A stretch of 64,000 nt of DNA from Cerrena zonata (taxonomy: Eukaryota; Basidiomycota; Agaricomycetes; Polyporales; Cerrenaceae), in assembly GCA_038087015.1 (NCBI GenBank), contig JASBNA010000005.1, positions 558,001-622,000 of the forward strand, given 5' to 3'. The translations under genes and the position numbers were made by a program. The notes beneath the pieces were generated by a model, which worked only from the letters and a program-made list of their open reading frames with translations, was not told the origin of the DNA and ran no database searches. This document shows positions 11,480-23,113 of this stretch, in pieces. Each line of letters starts with the position of its first letter. Position 1 is the first letter of the stretch.

Positions 11480-12588
11480 ATGGCTACCTTTGGAAAGGCG
11501 ACATACAACGCTACCAAATATGCGTCTATTAGACCGACATATCCTAGGCAACTGTTCGACTTTATTTACTCCTACCACTCCCGTTCTCCAAATGCCCGAT
11601 GGGGGACTGCAGTCGATCTGGGATGTGGTACTGGTAAATGAAATTGCTTTCATTCACTGACGCGAAGCAAACTTGTCTGTCATGTTGTAGGTCAAGCTAC
11701 TACGGAGCTAACAGCGTTCCAACGTGTCGTGGGCGTTGATCCAAGTGCCAAGATGGTCGAACAGGCAAATCAGAATATCCCAAAAGATACTCTACCTGGT
11801 CAGCTGGAGTACATTCAATCCTCGGCAGAGGATCTATCATTCATGAAGAATGGAGATGTCGATCTCATTGTTTCAGGTCGGCAGTTACGTCTAGTCCGTC
11901 TGTTACTCTTGTTAAACATTTCTGCGTAGCACAAGCCGCACATTGGTTTGACTGGAACAAATTATGGAAAGAGGCTGGTAGGGTCCTTCGGCAGGACGGA
12001 AGTATTGCCGTATGGGTGAGTATAATAATAGAATCCAACCGCCTCAGAGTTTAACTTGGCATCTAGGGATATGCTGAGTTTCGACTGAGCCGTTATTCTG
12101 CAGCCACACCTCTGATCAACAACTACAGCCAGGGGTCCGACTCACTAGGGCCATATTGGGAACAACCAGGCCGTAGTATCGTCGACAACCTTTTACTCGA
12201 TATCCCTGAACCGTCCGTAATTGTTCCAGGACAGTTCAAGGATTTTGAACGTATTTTCTTCTCAGGTAAGAAGTAACGCCACATGCAAGGGGCACAACTA
12301 ATGCCTTTTGTAGGAGACCATCACCCACACGTGCCTTCGCCACGTCCTGTCATTCTACGGAAGAGCATGACATGGAGTGATCTTCTCTCGTACTTCAGAA
12401 CCTTTAGCTCGTTGTACACCTTCCATGAGAAGCACCCGGAAGACTTGCAAAACCCTGACGGGGACATCGCATTGCGTTTCCTCAAGTCATTGAAGAACCT
12501 TGTTGCAAAGGAAGGCGGACCAGTAGAAGACTCTGATAAGATAGACGTTGAATGGCCACTTGCTCTCGTTCTAGCCAAGAAAGTTTAG
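11480..12588 (+). CDS. SAM-dependent methyltransferase, Tmt1/trans-aconitate methyltransferase-like
   Basis: Class I methyltransferase resembling the fungal Tmt1/Crg1 group, which methylates small carboxylates such as trans-aconitate; the substrate here is inferred from family only. The ATG at 11480 gives MATFGKATYNATKYASIRPT followed by YPRQLFDF, the usual N-terminus of this group. Motif I is VDLGCGTG (SAM binding), split by the first intron after the G. Motif II is VVGVDPSAKMVEQA and the acidic loop is SSAEDLSF. Later exons give AHWFDWNKLWKEAGRVLRQD then GSIAVW, and the C-terminal exon (MTWSDLLSYFRTFSSLYTFH) ends at 12588. About four introns of 50-65 nt have compatible phases. No gap or truncation is seen. 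Its start is about 0.9 kb from the divergent oxidase. Confidence 0.85.
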
Positions 12589-12938
12589 ATGTATCATGAT
12601 TGTATTTGCCGTCTCTCTCGCAACGTTTATATTTCCATGTATGGCAACTCCTCTTATGTTATTTCTCATGCGTTGTTTATCATTGTATGTTCTTAAATGC
12701 GATAAAAATATAGCATACAGACCTCAGCATTCTTGACTCCACAATTGAGCGTTGATCACTTATAATGAAATCTTATCAAATCTCTGAGCGTTCAAGTTCA
12801 TGTGATGTGCCTGAGAGTGCTGTTTGCCAAGTTAGCACGGCCTAAGTAAATGTTATTTCCCGACTATGAACTGTATCCACTAGCTTTCCAACCTTTCTTT
12901 TGATTTTCTTTCCACGAGTGTAGCATATCTGCTCCATA

Positions 12939-15900
12939 ATGAAACGACTACGTCGCAAAAGGTCTTCTGATAATACAAAGGCTGCTCTTTCAATCTCGCT
13001 CCCACAACCTGTAACGCCTTCTGGTGAAGCTCCTCTCTACGCCAGGTTTGCGACAGCTCATAAGCCACAGCATGGCACAAAGCCGATTGTTTCGGGACCT
13101 ATGGCTTTAACTACCAAACAAACTTTCTCAGGTACCGCTCATCCGACCCATGAACGGACAAGTGAGTCCCGCCCGAGGACGCTGTCTACTCGACAAGGTG
13201 ATGCCGCTCAACGACTGTCTTCGTCTCCTCCGAAACCATCGTCTCGTCGACTAAAGGAGTCAAGTACGACCATTGTACCGCCTCAGTCTTCTGCCCTCAG
13301 AGTGAGTCATTCGCAGGACGAACCTCACTCTCAAAGCTCTCCCCGTCCTCGTCCCGGAAATATTATAACGTCTCAGTCAGCAACAACAGGAGGAAGTTTA
13401 GATGGCACAACTTATCCCCAGTGGTCTACAGCTCATGAAATAACGCCACGCCAAGTGCTGCACTCCAGCCGCCTTCCTGCTACTCGTGATGTCCACGTTC
13501 CCGATGACCTCCCTACAACCCCGCAAAGATCGCAGCCGTCAGTGTTGCATCACCAATCTGCCATGGCTGTGGGCACTGGTACAGATGATCAGGAATACGA
13601 TCCTTTCCGGACTTCTATCTTTGTTTCGCCCGTCGGCCCTACATCGGCTAGACATACTACAGATGTGCCTCCTATCCCCTCACGAGCAACAGAATCTAAG
13701 TCTAATGGTCATGCTGCCGGCAGTCATTCCGACCATGCAGAGGATATCCCACCACCTGTTCCTTCTAAAGCACTACCTTCGATACCTGTGGCCAGTCCTA
13801 AGGCTTCTCTCGTCACTTCTCCCAGCTCTCGAAAAAAGTACTCTCCTCTTGCGGCTTTTGGAGGTGTAAATCCACAAGCAAATTCACACTCTACCTCCAC
13901 CGCTAGTGTGGTTTCAAGTCGGACACAGACAGACCAGGTTCGTTATCCTTGTTGAATTAGAATTTCACACTATCTTTCTGTTTGCAAAATGGAGACAACT
14001 CCGGAAATGCTTCCCACGGCTATTAACAGCTTCTCCAGACTAGTAGTCGGGCATTTTTGCACATTGAATTCTCATCCTTGTTCCCAATATGGCCATTCCG
14101 AGTATGCAGTAATTGGCACACGTCTCACGTGGATGAGAAAGGCGAATCTAGAAGTCGAGGAAGTAAATTAGGCTTTGACTGCTGTCATGGACAGATTGAG
14201 TCCCATAGTGCTGTGCCATGCTGGCATACCCCATGCATACCTTGGCATATCACTCCAACTTTCCGTCATCTTGTTCGTTTGCTTGAACTTTACAGGTGTT
14301 GACAATATTGTTGGTTCCAGGCACATCCTGACGTCGACAGCAGTCTCGGAAATGAAATTGCTGAAATATCTCCCACAGCGCGTGGCGAGCTTCCAACTTC
14401 CCCTGTACGTTTTCTTCCGCTTCATTATTAGTGCTTTCCGCCTGACGTTATTATTTTTTTCGAAGATGAACTTGATAGCAGAAGAACGGAATTCAGCTAA
14501 TATCGGAGCAGGTCGTGGCGAGACTCGTTCTAGGGATGATATGACTCCAAACGTTGCCGCTTCTGAACCTCGTTCACCAACGTCACATACTCAATCAGAC
14601 TCTGACCAAATCGGGCGATCGCCCTTGCAACAAGAACGTGTCCTCTCAAGGATACACACAGCGGAGGGCGCCGGACGGCATTCTTCTAGAGAACGCGAAC
14701 AGGACTCCACACACCTTTTGACGAACAGTTCGCACACCCACCGCGCTGCTGTTACCGTGCCAACTATGCCCGAACGAATTTCCCCTGTAAAAGCCTCGTT
14801 CGTGGCACGTATCTTACCCAAGGGCTCTCGCTCTCACCGCCGCACGGGATCAGCTTCAACGGCACAATCTTCCGCTCCAGAACCTTCGTCCTCGTCCCAG
14901 TCCACAGCCATTACAGCGAATCGTTCTGGTCCTACTCGTGGACGTCCACTGATCTTTGCAGCGATGTCTGGTCCAGAGCATGTTGATGACCCCACTCCAG
15001 TTCCCGAGGCAGATCAAAGTTTACGGGTAGATATTCAGCAAGCCCATTACGTGGACGAAACCTCCGCACAGGCGTATCCGTCGCCTACGTCTCCTGTAGA
15101 ATCTGTTACTGGCTCTCAAAAGCCATTCGATAACGCCCCGCCACCTCCACCAGTCCCGGAGAAAGTGGAAGAGCCTGAGCCGCGACGTCGTAGGAAACTG
15201 AGTAAACCGAATAAGAATGCGCCGCGACCTATCGAGACACATGTTGTGGCTCCTTCTGACGTAGGCGACCAGCCCAGTCCCCGTCATCATCACAATCATC
15301 ATCACGACAAGCCAACGACACCTGTAGATACTCAACCACAGCCTTCCTGGTTGGGACCACCGATCCCGATTCAGAAGAGCCAGAGTGAAGATACCGGCCG
15401 TCAGTATCGTCACAAAAGAAGTGGTTCCGGCGAACAAAACAAACTGACCCGAAAACCTCGCGACGGTGGCGTTAAGCCGCTCACTGAAAAGCAACTGGAG
15501 AAATTAACTAGCAGAAATGTTAGCCAGAATTCGCCTGTTACGACACCACCCGCAGCACCCTCCGTCCCTCCGCCCATGACTCCCGAGAAGGACCGCGTTC
15601 AGCTGCCTTCGCCACCATTCCCAGAAGATTACGCACAGGCACGATCACACCGTCGAGGACAGTGGTTGGAGAAGGTGCGGCCTGGTCATTTGGTAGAGAT
15701 GCTTCCCGCTCCCGAACCAGAAGTGGAACCACCAGAGAGAGAACCAACACCTGAACCCGCTGAGCCACCCGAACCTACATACTATCCTTTGGCTCGGCAC
15801 ATGGAGGAGCCTGCCCTTTTAGCAGGGTTGCTTCCTTATCTCAGTTATTACGAATGGTGTGTTTTGAACAGTGTAAGCAAAGAGACCCGTACCATGGTCT

Positions 15901-17471
15901 ATGAGCGAAGAGACCTTGAATGCGTTGTTCTGGAACGCTATCTACGAACTGTCGGTTATTCTTCATGGGTATGGAAACAACCCGAACCTCTCGTTTTAAC
16001 ACTGAAGGTAATCACGCTTACTCTCAAACTATCTGTACATGTTAAACATTGCAATATAGGATCTTCACTCTTATCTACACGGGGTATCTATTCCGTCACA
16101 CCAATATGCACGGATGGCAGAAGAATACCTCTTACCCCAATCCACAGTACCTCCGACTAAGATTCGTGATTTGCAGGCTTCCTGTCGATCCTTCACTCGT
16201 GTGGTTTTAAGGTTACGTGCCCAGGCTGAGGCAGAAGCAGAACATAATGCTCGCATGGGTGTGCCAACCACACCACCTGCTGTGCCTCAGAATGAACATC
16301 AGTCGCATTCTCGTACTCCATCGAAATGGTCCTCCCGTCAGGGTCCATCTCGATCTTCCAGCCGCGCTCCCTCCCCCTACGTCATCTTTCTCTCATGCAC
16401 ATAGTCTTTCGCCCGGTCAACGGCCTGTGAATACTTTCCGATCGCCTTTGTTTCGTCCAAGACGTGCACCACTACTTCAGGTTTTCGTCCCGTCACCAGA
16501 GGGCGATTGGTTGTCCGATGCAAGTGTTATAGAGTGCGAGGCTGAGTTGAAGCGGGCCGGTGTACTCCATCTTATGCGGGCTGGTGATATTGTATGGGAT
16601 ATCGCCGTAGGTGACGAAGGGCAACTTAGGGAGGATGGTTTGGGATGGGAGCTACCTCATTGTAAGTCAATCGAATCGTGTCCTGTCTAGTATACTAATA
16701 ACGGGAATCTATCAGGACTTGGATTACACCTACTCAAGAGTTGGCGACCTACCAAAGTATCTTCCAACGTTGGCTTTTCCGCCCTCGTATTTCCACCGAG
16801 TCATTCGAACCATGGGTACCGGAAATCCGATTGTTCATATTGACATTGCACCTTGGGGAGACCAGATTGAGAGCAATCTGCAACTTCTTCAAGATCGCAT
16901 GAAGACTGAAACGTAAGTACTCTTGAGCGTCATTTTTCATTCTCGTTGTAATTATGTTGCGTATCGCAGACCACAAGGTGGCCAACACACCGTTGTGCGT
17001 TGGGTGCATCGATCTTCTTGCATTGTCAAACCTCTTCACGGTACAAAGTCGATAAGGATTCCCGTGCCTTCGACTGCTGGTCCTGGTCCGTCTCCAAGTG
17101 GAGCATGGGTAGTCGACCCTGGCTGGTATGGAAGAAGTTCGTGATATTTATATCTATATTTTCTTCCCTATCGTACTGATACCGTCTCTCCCAGTCGTTG
17201 TAGAATCGGAAGGGACCAACGAAGGATTAGCTGATCTGCAGGCTCGATGCAAGGGAGCGTTCCCACCAAGGGCGACTGGGGCCATGCAAGCCTTTGACAA
17301 ACGCAAGGAAGATAGGAAAACCGTCTTCAGACTCTTGCGCGAAAGAAGGTCAGCCTTCCTCTTGCCCATTATCTTTATTCTGTTAACTGGATTTTATATA
17401 GTCGTCCTGGAGAGTTGTGGCTGCGAACTGTCCGTGAGAAAGAACGATTAATGCCTCCAACAAGTTCATAA
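12939..17471 (+). CDS. Large Ser/Pro-rich disordered protein with F-box-like helical segment; frame broken at homopolymers
   Basis: Function unknown. The N-terminal half (exon 12939 to about 13938, then about 14322-14413 and 14466 onward) is low-complexity Ser/Pro/Thr/Arg-rich, with Pro runs (NAPPPPPVPEK) and a His-rich patch (HHHNHHHD near 15285). A folded part starts near 15790: EEPALLAGLLPYLSYYEWCV leads into NSVSKETRTMVYERRDLECV, which resembles an F-box helix bundle weakly. The C-terminal part reads LDYTYSRVGDLPKYLPTLAF, NPIVHIDIAPWGDQIESNLQ and TVVRWVHRSSCIVKPLHGT, and the last exon ends LRTVREKERLMPPTSS then TAA at 17471. Oddities: the coding frame shifts by one base at a CCCCC run (16373-16377) and again at GGG (16619-16621), and phases around the intron after about 17120 do not join cleanly. 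Either the assembly carries extra bases or the gene is broken. Confidence 0.65.
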
Positions 17472-17832
17472 TGTATTATTTCCATTTCGTCTGCGACACC
17501 TCTACTTGCTATCCTCGAACTTTTTTGGCACCTATGTTGTATCCTATCCCTGCTCAGCATGCTCCCGTTTGTAATGCTGCTACTCATCATGTGTCTGTAC
17601 TGTCATTTGCTCTGATTTAATTAAGACCAGGAACGTTGGTCACTAGCGTGTGTCGTCATAGATCTGGAAGATAACAATACGACGATCTTCAAATTCGGCT
17701 AATCGCATCATCAATATGACTTTCGGGGTATTTGCGCCTTGCTTTAAACCATCACAACGCAGAGACAGTTGCTGCGCTCTCTGCCAGCTCTGTGATCCTC
17801 TTACATTATTTTCTATCTATACTACATCAACG

Positions 17833-19297
17833 ATGGCATCGCCTGTGTTCAAAATCATACCCACCACCCAGAAATACGACTGGGGAAAGATAGGGACCTC
17901 TTCCAAAGTCGCCCAATTCGCCGAGGCGTCCAGGATCCCAGGCTTCACACTAGATAAGCAAGCACCGTACGCAGAAGTACGTGGTCCGAAAGATGCTCGT
18001 TACGTCCGGGTTGACGCTATACGGGATTAGCTATGGATGGGTACACACCCCAGCTCGCCGTCCCGATTACTCTCCGACGTTAACACAACATTGGCGTCCC
18101 ACCTAGCGGCGCATCCTGAACTTATCGGAGAAAATGTACGCGCACGATTTGTTGACGCAGGTGCGGAAGAGGGAAATCTACCCTTCCTGTTCAAAGTATT
18201 GGCCATCGAAAAAGCGCTGAGCATCCAAACCCATCCTGACAAGGCGATGGCGGAGATATTACACCGAGAAAGACCAGACGTCTACAAGGGTATGTGCATT
18301 TTTACGGTAGAAGCTTGACGGAGGTTTGACCAAAACAAATTCTCGGTGATCATCCAGATGCCAACCATAAACCCGAAATGGCTCTAGCATTAACCCCTTT
18401 CACTGCTCTCTGCGGGTTCCTGCCTCTTCCACAGATCGCAGCATATCTCACTTCTATCCCTGAGTTCGCCGCCCTTCTTCCTGAGACAATCGTTGCCAAA
18501 TTCCTATCTATCTCGGACTCCGTTAATCCAACAGGTCCTGCAGAGAAAGCCGCTCTCAAGGATTTGTTCGCGGCTGTGATGACCGCTGAGGAAGCTCTAT
18601 TCAAGGATCAACTCTCGAAGCTCGTACAGAGGTATGAGCTCGGACCGAAAAGCGACGCAGAACAACCTGTCAAGGAACTCGTGTTGCGGCTACATAGTCA
18701 ATTCCCTGGAGACATCGGAGTCTTCTGCGCCTTCATATTGAACTATGTGTCGATGAACCCTGGAGAAGCCATCTTCCTCGCCGCCGGCGAACCTCATGCT
18801 TATGTCTCCGGAGGTATGCTTATTCTAATACTCCCGGTTCTTTGTTCATGTCAAGACTGAATTCCAAATTCTGAGCAGATATCATCGAATGCATGGCCAC
18901 TTCTGATAATGTGATACGCGCCGGTCTCACGCCCAAACTTCGGGATGTTCCCAATCTCGTTTCAGGCTTAACGTACCAAGCCGCCGATGCGTCTAAACAC
19001 CTGGTGAAACCATCACAGAGATGGCCACACACCCATTTGTACGACCCACCAATCCCGGAGTTTTCGGTATTAGGACTTAGCCTCTCCGCGGGTGAGAGCG
19101 AATCGCATGATGCAATAGATGGTCCAAGTATAGTCATTGTGACGGAAGGACACGGAAAGGTTGTTTGGGGAGATGAGAAGTTAGAAGTACAGGTCGGAGA
19201 CGTCTTTTTCGTTGGGGCCGGGACGCCTGTGCAGTTCCAAGCGTCTGAGGACGGAGTGGCACTCTTCAGAGCGTTCGTGGAAGTCGAGGTGAAGTAA
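17833..19297 (+). CDS. PMI40: Mannose-6-phosphate isomerase (phosphomannose isomerase, type I)
   Basis: Interconverts fructose-6-phosphate and mannose-6-phosphate, feeding GDP-mannose for glycosylation and cell-wall mannan; zinc-dependent and cytosolic. Four exons (17833-17976, 18031-18289, 18358-18813, 18879-19297) join in frame to about 425 residues, the normal length for fungal type I enzymes. Motifs in order: KYDWGKIG at the N-terminus; LWMGTHPSSPS; the zinc-ligand segments SIQTHPDK (Gln and His) and ANHKPEMALALTPF (Glu), the latter created exactly by splicing; GEAIFLAAGEPHAYVSG (His ligand); and MATSDNVIRAGLTPK, a conserved C-terminal block with the Arg. The C-terminal cupin lobe ends at 19297. 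Start choice: the first ATG in frame before the conserved N-terminus. It converges with the NmrA-type gene across only 190 bp. Confidence 0.95.
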
Positions 19298-19487
19298 TTG
19301 TGAAATTTGAAGGGAAGAAATGTATTGTAGGATAGATAGAGTTTTCCACAAGAATGAAAAATGGGTATACAGTAACTAGATGTTTTCTGTTCCGTCCTAA
19401 AGAGCGGAAGTGAGGCGAATAGGATCCATATAGCGAACGAACGCAATACCGTCACAAAATTGAAATGCGGTAAATGCAGTACATCTA

Positions 19488-20776
19488 TCAGTGCCTTCCA
19501 GTCACCAATTTCCAAATGGACACTTGGTTCCAATTTCGGCTCCCTTGTATCTTGGTTTGCTGTTTATCCCGTACCCACGATTCATACGTAGTCACGTCTG
19601 GTAGCAGTTCTCTGACCTCTTTTAGATGACCGTCGTATCCATCAGGGTTTTGTGTGCGGATATTGTGCACCCTTTCGAAATCTCTAGGTCTATATATCAA
19701 ATCCGTAAGAATATGTCATAAGGAGGACAATCAATTGACATGGAAACCCACAGCTCTTTCGTGACTTTGTTGATAGACAGTAATGTTCGGGCTAGGAATT
19801 TGGGGATAGACGGGTGATGTTTTCCTGTTGCTCGGACGTACGACGCGTCGATCTCGGAGATGGTTGATGTCTCGCTGGTCACGGTGTATATCTTGCTGTA
19901 CAACGTTCTGGGTTCTGCAACATATCTCAATCCCAAATGTTTAAAATTGATGGTGAACATGAAACCATACCTTTAAGACAGCTGCACCAAGCCGACCGAT
20001 ATCGTTTGCTGCCTTTGTGTGGATTGCCATTTGTCTTGTTTCAAGAAGGAAAAATGAGGGAAATCGGAACATACCACCATTTCAATTTTAACGTCCGGTT
20101 TCAAGCCGCACTGGAGAACGGTGAACGCAATGGACCCAATGAATCCTTCGAGGTTTTCCATAAAGAACCCGGGTCGGAGAATTCTGCGTGATACGAGTTA
20201 CTTTTGTGGGGTTCAAGGAAACACAAACACCACTCACGTCCACTTCAAGCCCTTTTCACCCAGAGACTTAACATGGTTTTCGATACTAATTTTCACTTTG
20301 CGGTCCAAGATGGCGTTCTTGTCATCACCTTCACCGCCGCGTTCGACCGAGGAAAACACGTAGTGTGACACCTCATACTCTAAGGCAAGATCTGCACAGA
20401 GCTACACAGAAAATACAGTCAGATTCCCATGATGATACTGTATTGTTGAAGCACTCACCTTTCCTTGCTTCTCCTCCCCCGACGCGTCTGCCCCCAAACC
20501 AGGAAAAGCAAGTATCACAAACATCCCCCAGATACTCCCTTTCCCGCCTTCGTCATCGAACACCTTCTTCACGGACTCTGGTTTATCCAGATCACCTTGT
20601 ACGAGTCGTACATTCGGGAATGCTTTAAGCGCAATAGCAGCAGGAGAAGTGACGTTTCTCGTCAATGCTAGAATTTGGAATTCCGAAGGCGAATCTGAAA
20701 CAGGTTGGAGGGACGCAATGAGAGCTCGTCCTTGTTTCCCCGTTGCACCTGTGACGAGTATCTTTCGCTCCGTCAT
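19488..20776 (-). CDS. NmrA-like NAD(P)-binding family protein
   Basis: Atypical short-chain dehydrogenase of the NmrA/HSCARG group, either a redox-sensing regulator or a reductase; which one cannot be told. The ATG at 20776 gives MTERKILVTGATGKQGRALI, with the glycine-rich NAD(P) loop TGATGKQG. Then come ILALTRNVTSPAAIALKAF and VRLVQGDLDKPESVKKVF. After an intron near 20460-20403, DLALEYEVSHYVFSSVERGG continues the Rossmann core, followed by HVKSLGEKGLKWT and, across the next intron, ILRPGFFMENLEGFIGSIAF, both typical of NmrA proteins. ANDIGRLGAAVLK is a short exon; then EIDASYVRATGKHHPSIPKF, and the last exon (DFERVHNIRTQNPDGYDGH) ends at 19488. About five introns; exact borders of the 19.7-19.9 kb exon are uncertain. 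Confidence 0.85.
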
Positions 20777-21257
20777 TTCGTCGGTCAGGGTGGGCTAGAG
20801 TTTGGGAGTCAAACCAATGTCACGGTGGGATGACATCCTGTTCCAATTTAGCGCATCCATAAACGACTATCTCCGGATAATCTATTATGAGAACTGGTTG
20901 TATGAGTAGACTTAACGACATCTGGTCAGAACTTGGTGGGAACCGTGAGTCGGATTCTGAGTTATGCTAGTCGCCTTCACATACAGGCTCAAGGAAGACA
21001 TGGTCGTAATCCATTAGACTCCTTACTTCAGATATAATTATGTGGAAAGCTGGATGATATGAGCGCCTATCTAATCTTATCTCTGCGATACTTAAGATAA
21101 ACATCTAGTTTTGAGGAAAAAGAATCTGAACTCGAACGTCTACGATACTAATATTATTGTGCTAGTTACATGATATAAAGCAGGAAATACAAGTAAATTC
21201 ATCAGATGAACTGGAACTTCAAGCGGCTTGATACCCGAAACAAAGTTTCCTTTATTC
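20777..21257. other. Intergenic region between two minus-strand genes
   Basis: About 0.5 kb, A/T-rich toward 21100-21200. It should hold the NmrA-type gene promoter and the 3' end of the GNAT-like gene. No open frame or repeat seen. Confidence 0.5.
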
Positions 21258-22295
21258 CTAGAATGACCACAACGTCTTGACTGCTTCACTCCAAGGGATC
21301 TTCACCACTTCCATTCCTTCCTCCAGATTCAAATATGAAGTACTCGTTGTCCAACCTTCCCTCCAACCTACAGTCTCGAAAGACTTCATGAGGAAAGTGC
21401 CCTTCTCATTTCCCTCAACGACGTCCGCGAATTCCCACCGGGACCACGGATATTTCCCTACTTTGTCCTCATCTACTGGTTGGAACATCTGTTCTAGTTT
21501 CTTGCACAATGCAAGACCAACCAACCTCGCCACCCCCGTTTTTCTGTGCTGCGGTTCGACATGAAGCATCCCAAAGCTACCGTCAGGATACAGCAATACC
21601 CATGAAATAGGAGTAGGAGTTCCCTTGAGCTTGAGGCAAGCGGAATAGGGTAGACGTGTGAGCATTGATAGGTGTGAACGCTTGTATGGGCATCGTTCGT
21701 TGACGAAAGGTATATCGGACTCCCGTAGCTCGTCGACTTCGAATCGATCATCCGCACACACATTCCATGGAAGAGGGGAAACCGGACTGGATTGTGGCGG
21801 ACAGTGAAAAATGGTAGTCCGATAACCGAAAGACTCGAATGGTTCCAGACAGGAAGTCCATTTGCTATGAAGATGCCCGATCCCCAATATATTGGTACGT
21901 CCATCCAGCCTGAGAAAGACTGTTTCGATTTCGATTCCCTCGACAAGAGGACCTGGCACCTTCAGTGCTTTATAAAGTGCATTGATTACGCTAACAACAT
22001 GCATCTCTTCTTCGCGGGTAGCAGGTCCATCGTTGCTCTCTGCCGAGCAGAAAAATCGATACTTGTCCACGGCGAGTGGGGAGAACGTAATGACCGAAAA
22101 AAGGTCAGGAATGCTGGAAGAAGTCGTGATATCAAAAGTTGTCCAAACCGAGAGGTAACCGCCGTCGAGATCGCCGCTGTAGAACATGCCCAGCAAAGGT
22201 AAAGGTAAAGGCAGATGCGCACGCAAGAGTTCGGCAAGGCGCTCGACATTTTGGGAGGAACTTGTATCGAGGCGAGATAGTTGGACTCCAGGCAT
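21258..22295 (-). CDS. GNAT/FR47-like acetyltransferase-domain protein, single exon
   Basis: An uninterrupted 345-codon frame from ATG 22295 (MPGVQLSRLDTSSSQNVERL) to 21258, unusual among its intron-rich neighbours. The C-terminal half resembles GCN5-related N-acetyltransferases of the FR47/GLYAT-like type. ISWVLLYPDGSFGMLHVEPQ supplies beta-4, and HRKTGVARLVGLALCKKLEQ matches the acetyl-CoA pyrophosphate loop (R/K-x-x-G-x-A). FETVGWREGW near the end fits the usual late region. The N-terminal half (about residues 1-170, with GHLHSKWTSCLEPFESFGY) resembles no family I recognise, but is seen in fungal homologues of this type. The substrate is unknown. The absence of introns could reflect retroposition or old intron loss. 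Divergent from the acetoacetate-decarboxylase-like gene, sharing an 0.8 kb upstream region. Confidence 0.7.
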   Translation of the reverse strand: MPGVQLSRLDTSSSQNVERLAELLRAHLPLPLPLLGMFYSGDLDGGYLSVWTTFDITTSSSIPDLFSVITFSPLAVDKYRFFCSAESNDGPATREEEMHVVSVINALYKALKVPGPLVEGIEIETVFLRLDGRTNILGIGHLHSKWTSCLEPFESFGYRTTIFHCPPQSSPVSPLPWNVCADDRFEVDELRESDIPFVNERCPYKRSHLSMLTRLPYSACLKLKGTPTPISWVLLYPDGSFGMLHVEPQHRKTGVARLVGLALCKKLEQMFQPVDEDKVGKYPWSRWEFADVVEGNEKGTFLMKSFETVGWREGWTTSTSYLNLEEGMEVVKIPWSEAVKTLWSF

Positions 22296-23113
22296 TGTAG
22301 CGAGGTGCTGGAGGGATCGTTGAAACTATGGACTCAGCACATTATAAGGAACCTTTTACCAGCGTTCGGACCTAGGAATCAGAGCCCATATATGATCTTG
22401 AAATTCCTCTGGACGAGAGCATCAAAACGTCAATATGCGCATGTCATAGCCTCCTCAAGATTAGGCTGGCATCGGACATATGGTCTAGGTGCAGAAAGGA
22501 AAGGTCAATTATAATTCGGGTATGTGCAACACATCCAGGATTCTGTGTATGGATAACATTGAGTTTGCTGGATGCATAGACGTAAGAAGCAGTGTACCTT
22601 TTGGGTATCATCTTACACTACCGACACCTATCGGAGAGTTCAACGAGGTATGTACCTACCTGACGGTGATCTTCTCAGCAGTGAGTACCTTTGTTAAGAT
22701 GTCGTTTTGAACCTACTCATACGTTTTGAAATAGAGGACCAGGGTCGATCACATATAGCGTGCCCCTGGGACCAATTCGGTTCCCATCATTGCCGACTCC
22801 CGACGGCGCAAATATTTAATTGCTAAATGTCAGTATTCGGTGATGTATAGTTGAATATTCGGGACTTGTATCCAGGGCCACATTGGTCATAAGACTCCAC
22901 GAGCTTCCCAGACTCGATATAGATACTTGGGGCTCTTGAGTGGGCATAGAAGCTTATGTGGTCGGCTGATCAGTATGGCCTACTCCTACTTACTAGTATC
23001 CCACCGACCTCACCCTACAACGAGTGTTGCATCGCACCCACATCCTATTTGTTAGCACAGTTGAAGAAAGTCAAAGTCATAGGACGTGTGGCCATCGCTA
23101 AACTATCGCCGTA
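22296..23113. other. Divergent upstream region
   Basis: About 0.8 kb between the GNAT-like gene (-) and the acetoacetate-decarboxylase-like gene (+). No supported coding exon. It presumably contains both promoters; no clear TATA box chosen. Confidence 0.45.

Noticed and set aside
15021..15494. 157-codon minus-strand frame opposite the disordered protein
   Set aside because: A by-product of biased codon composition on the coding strand; no motif of its own.
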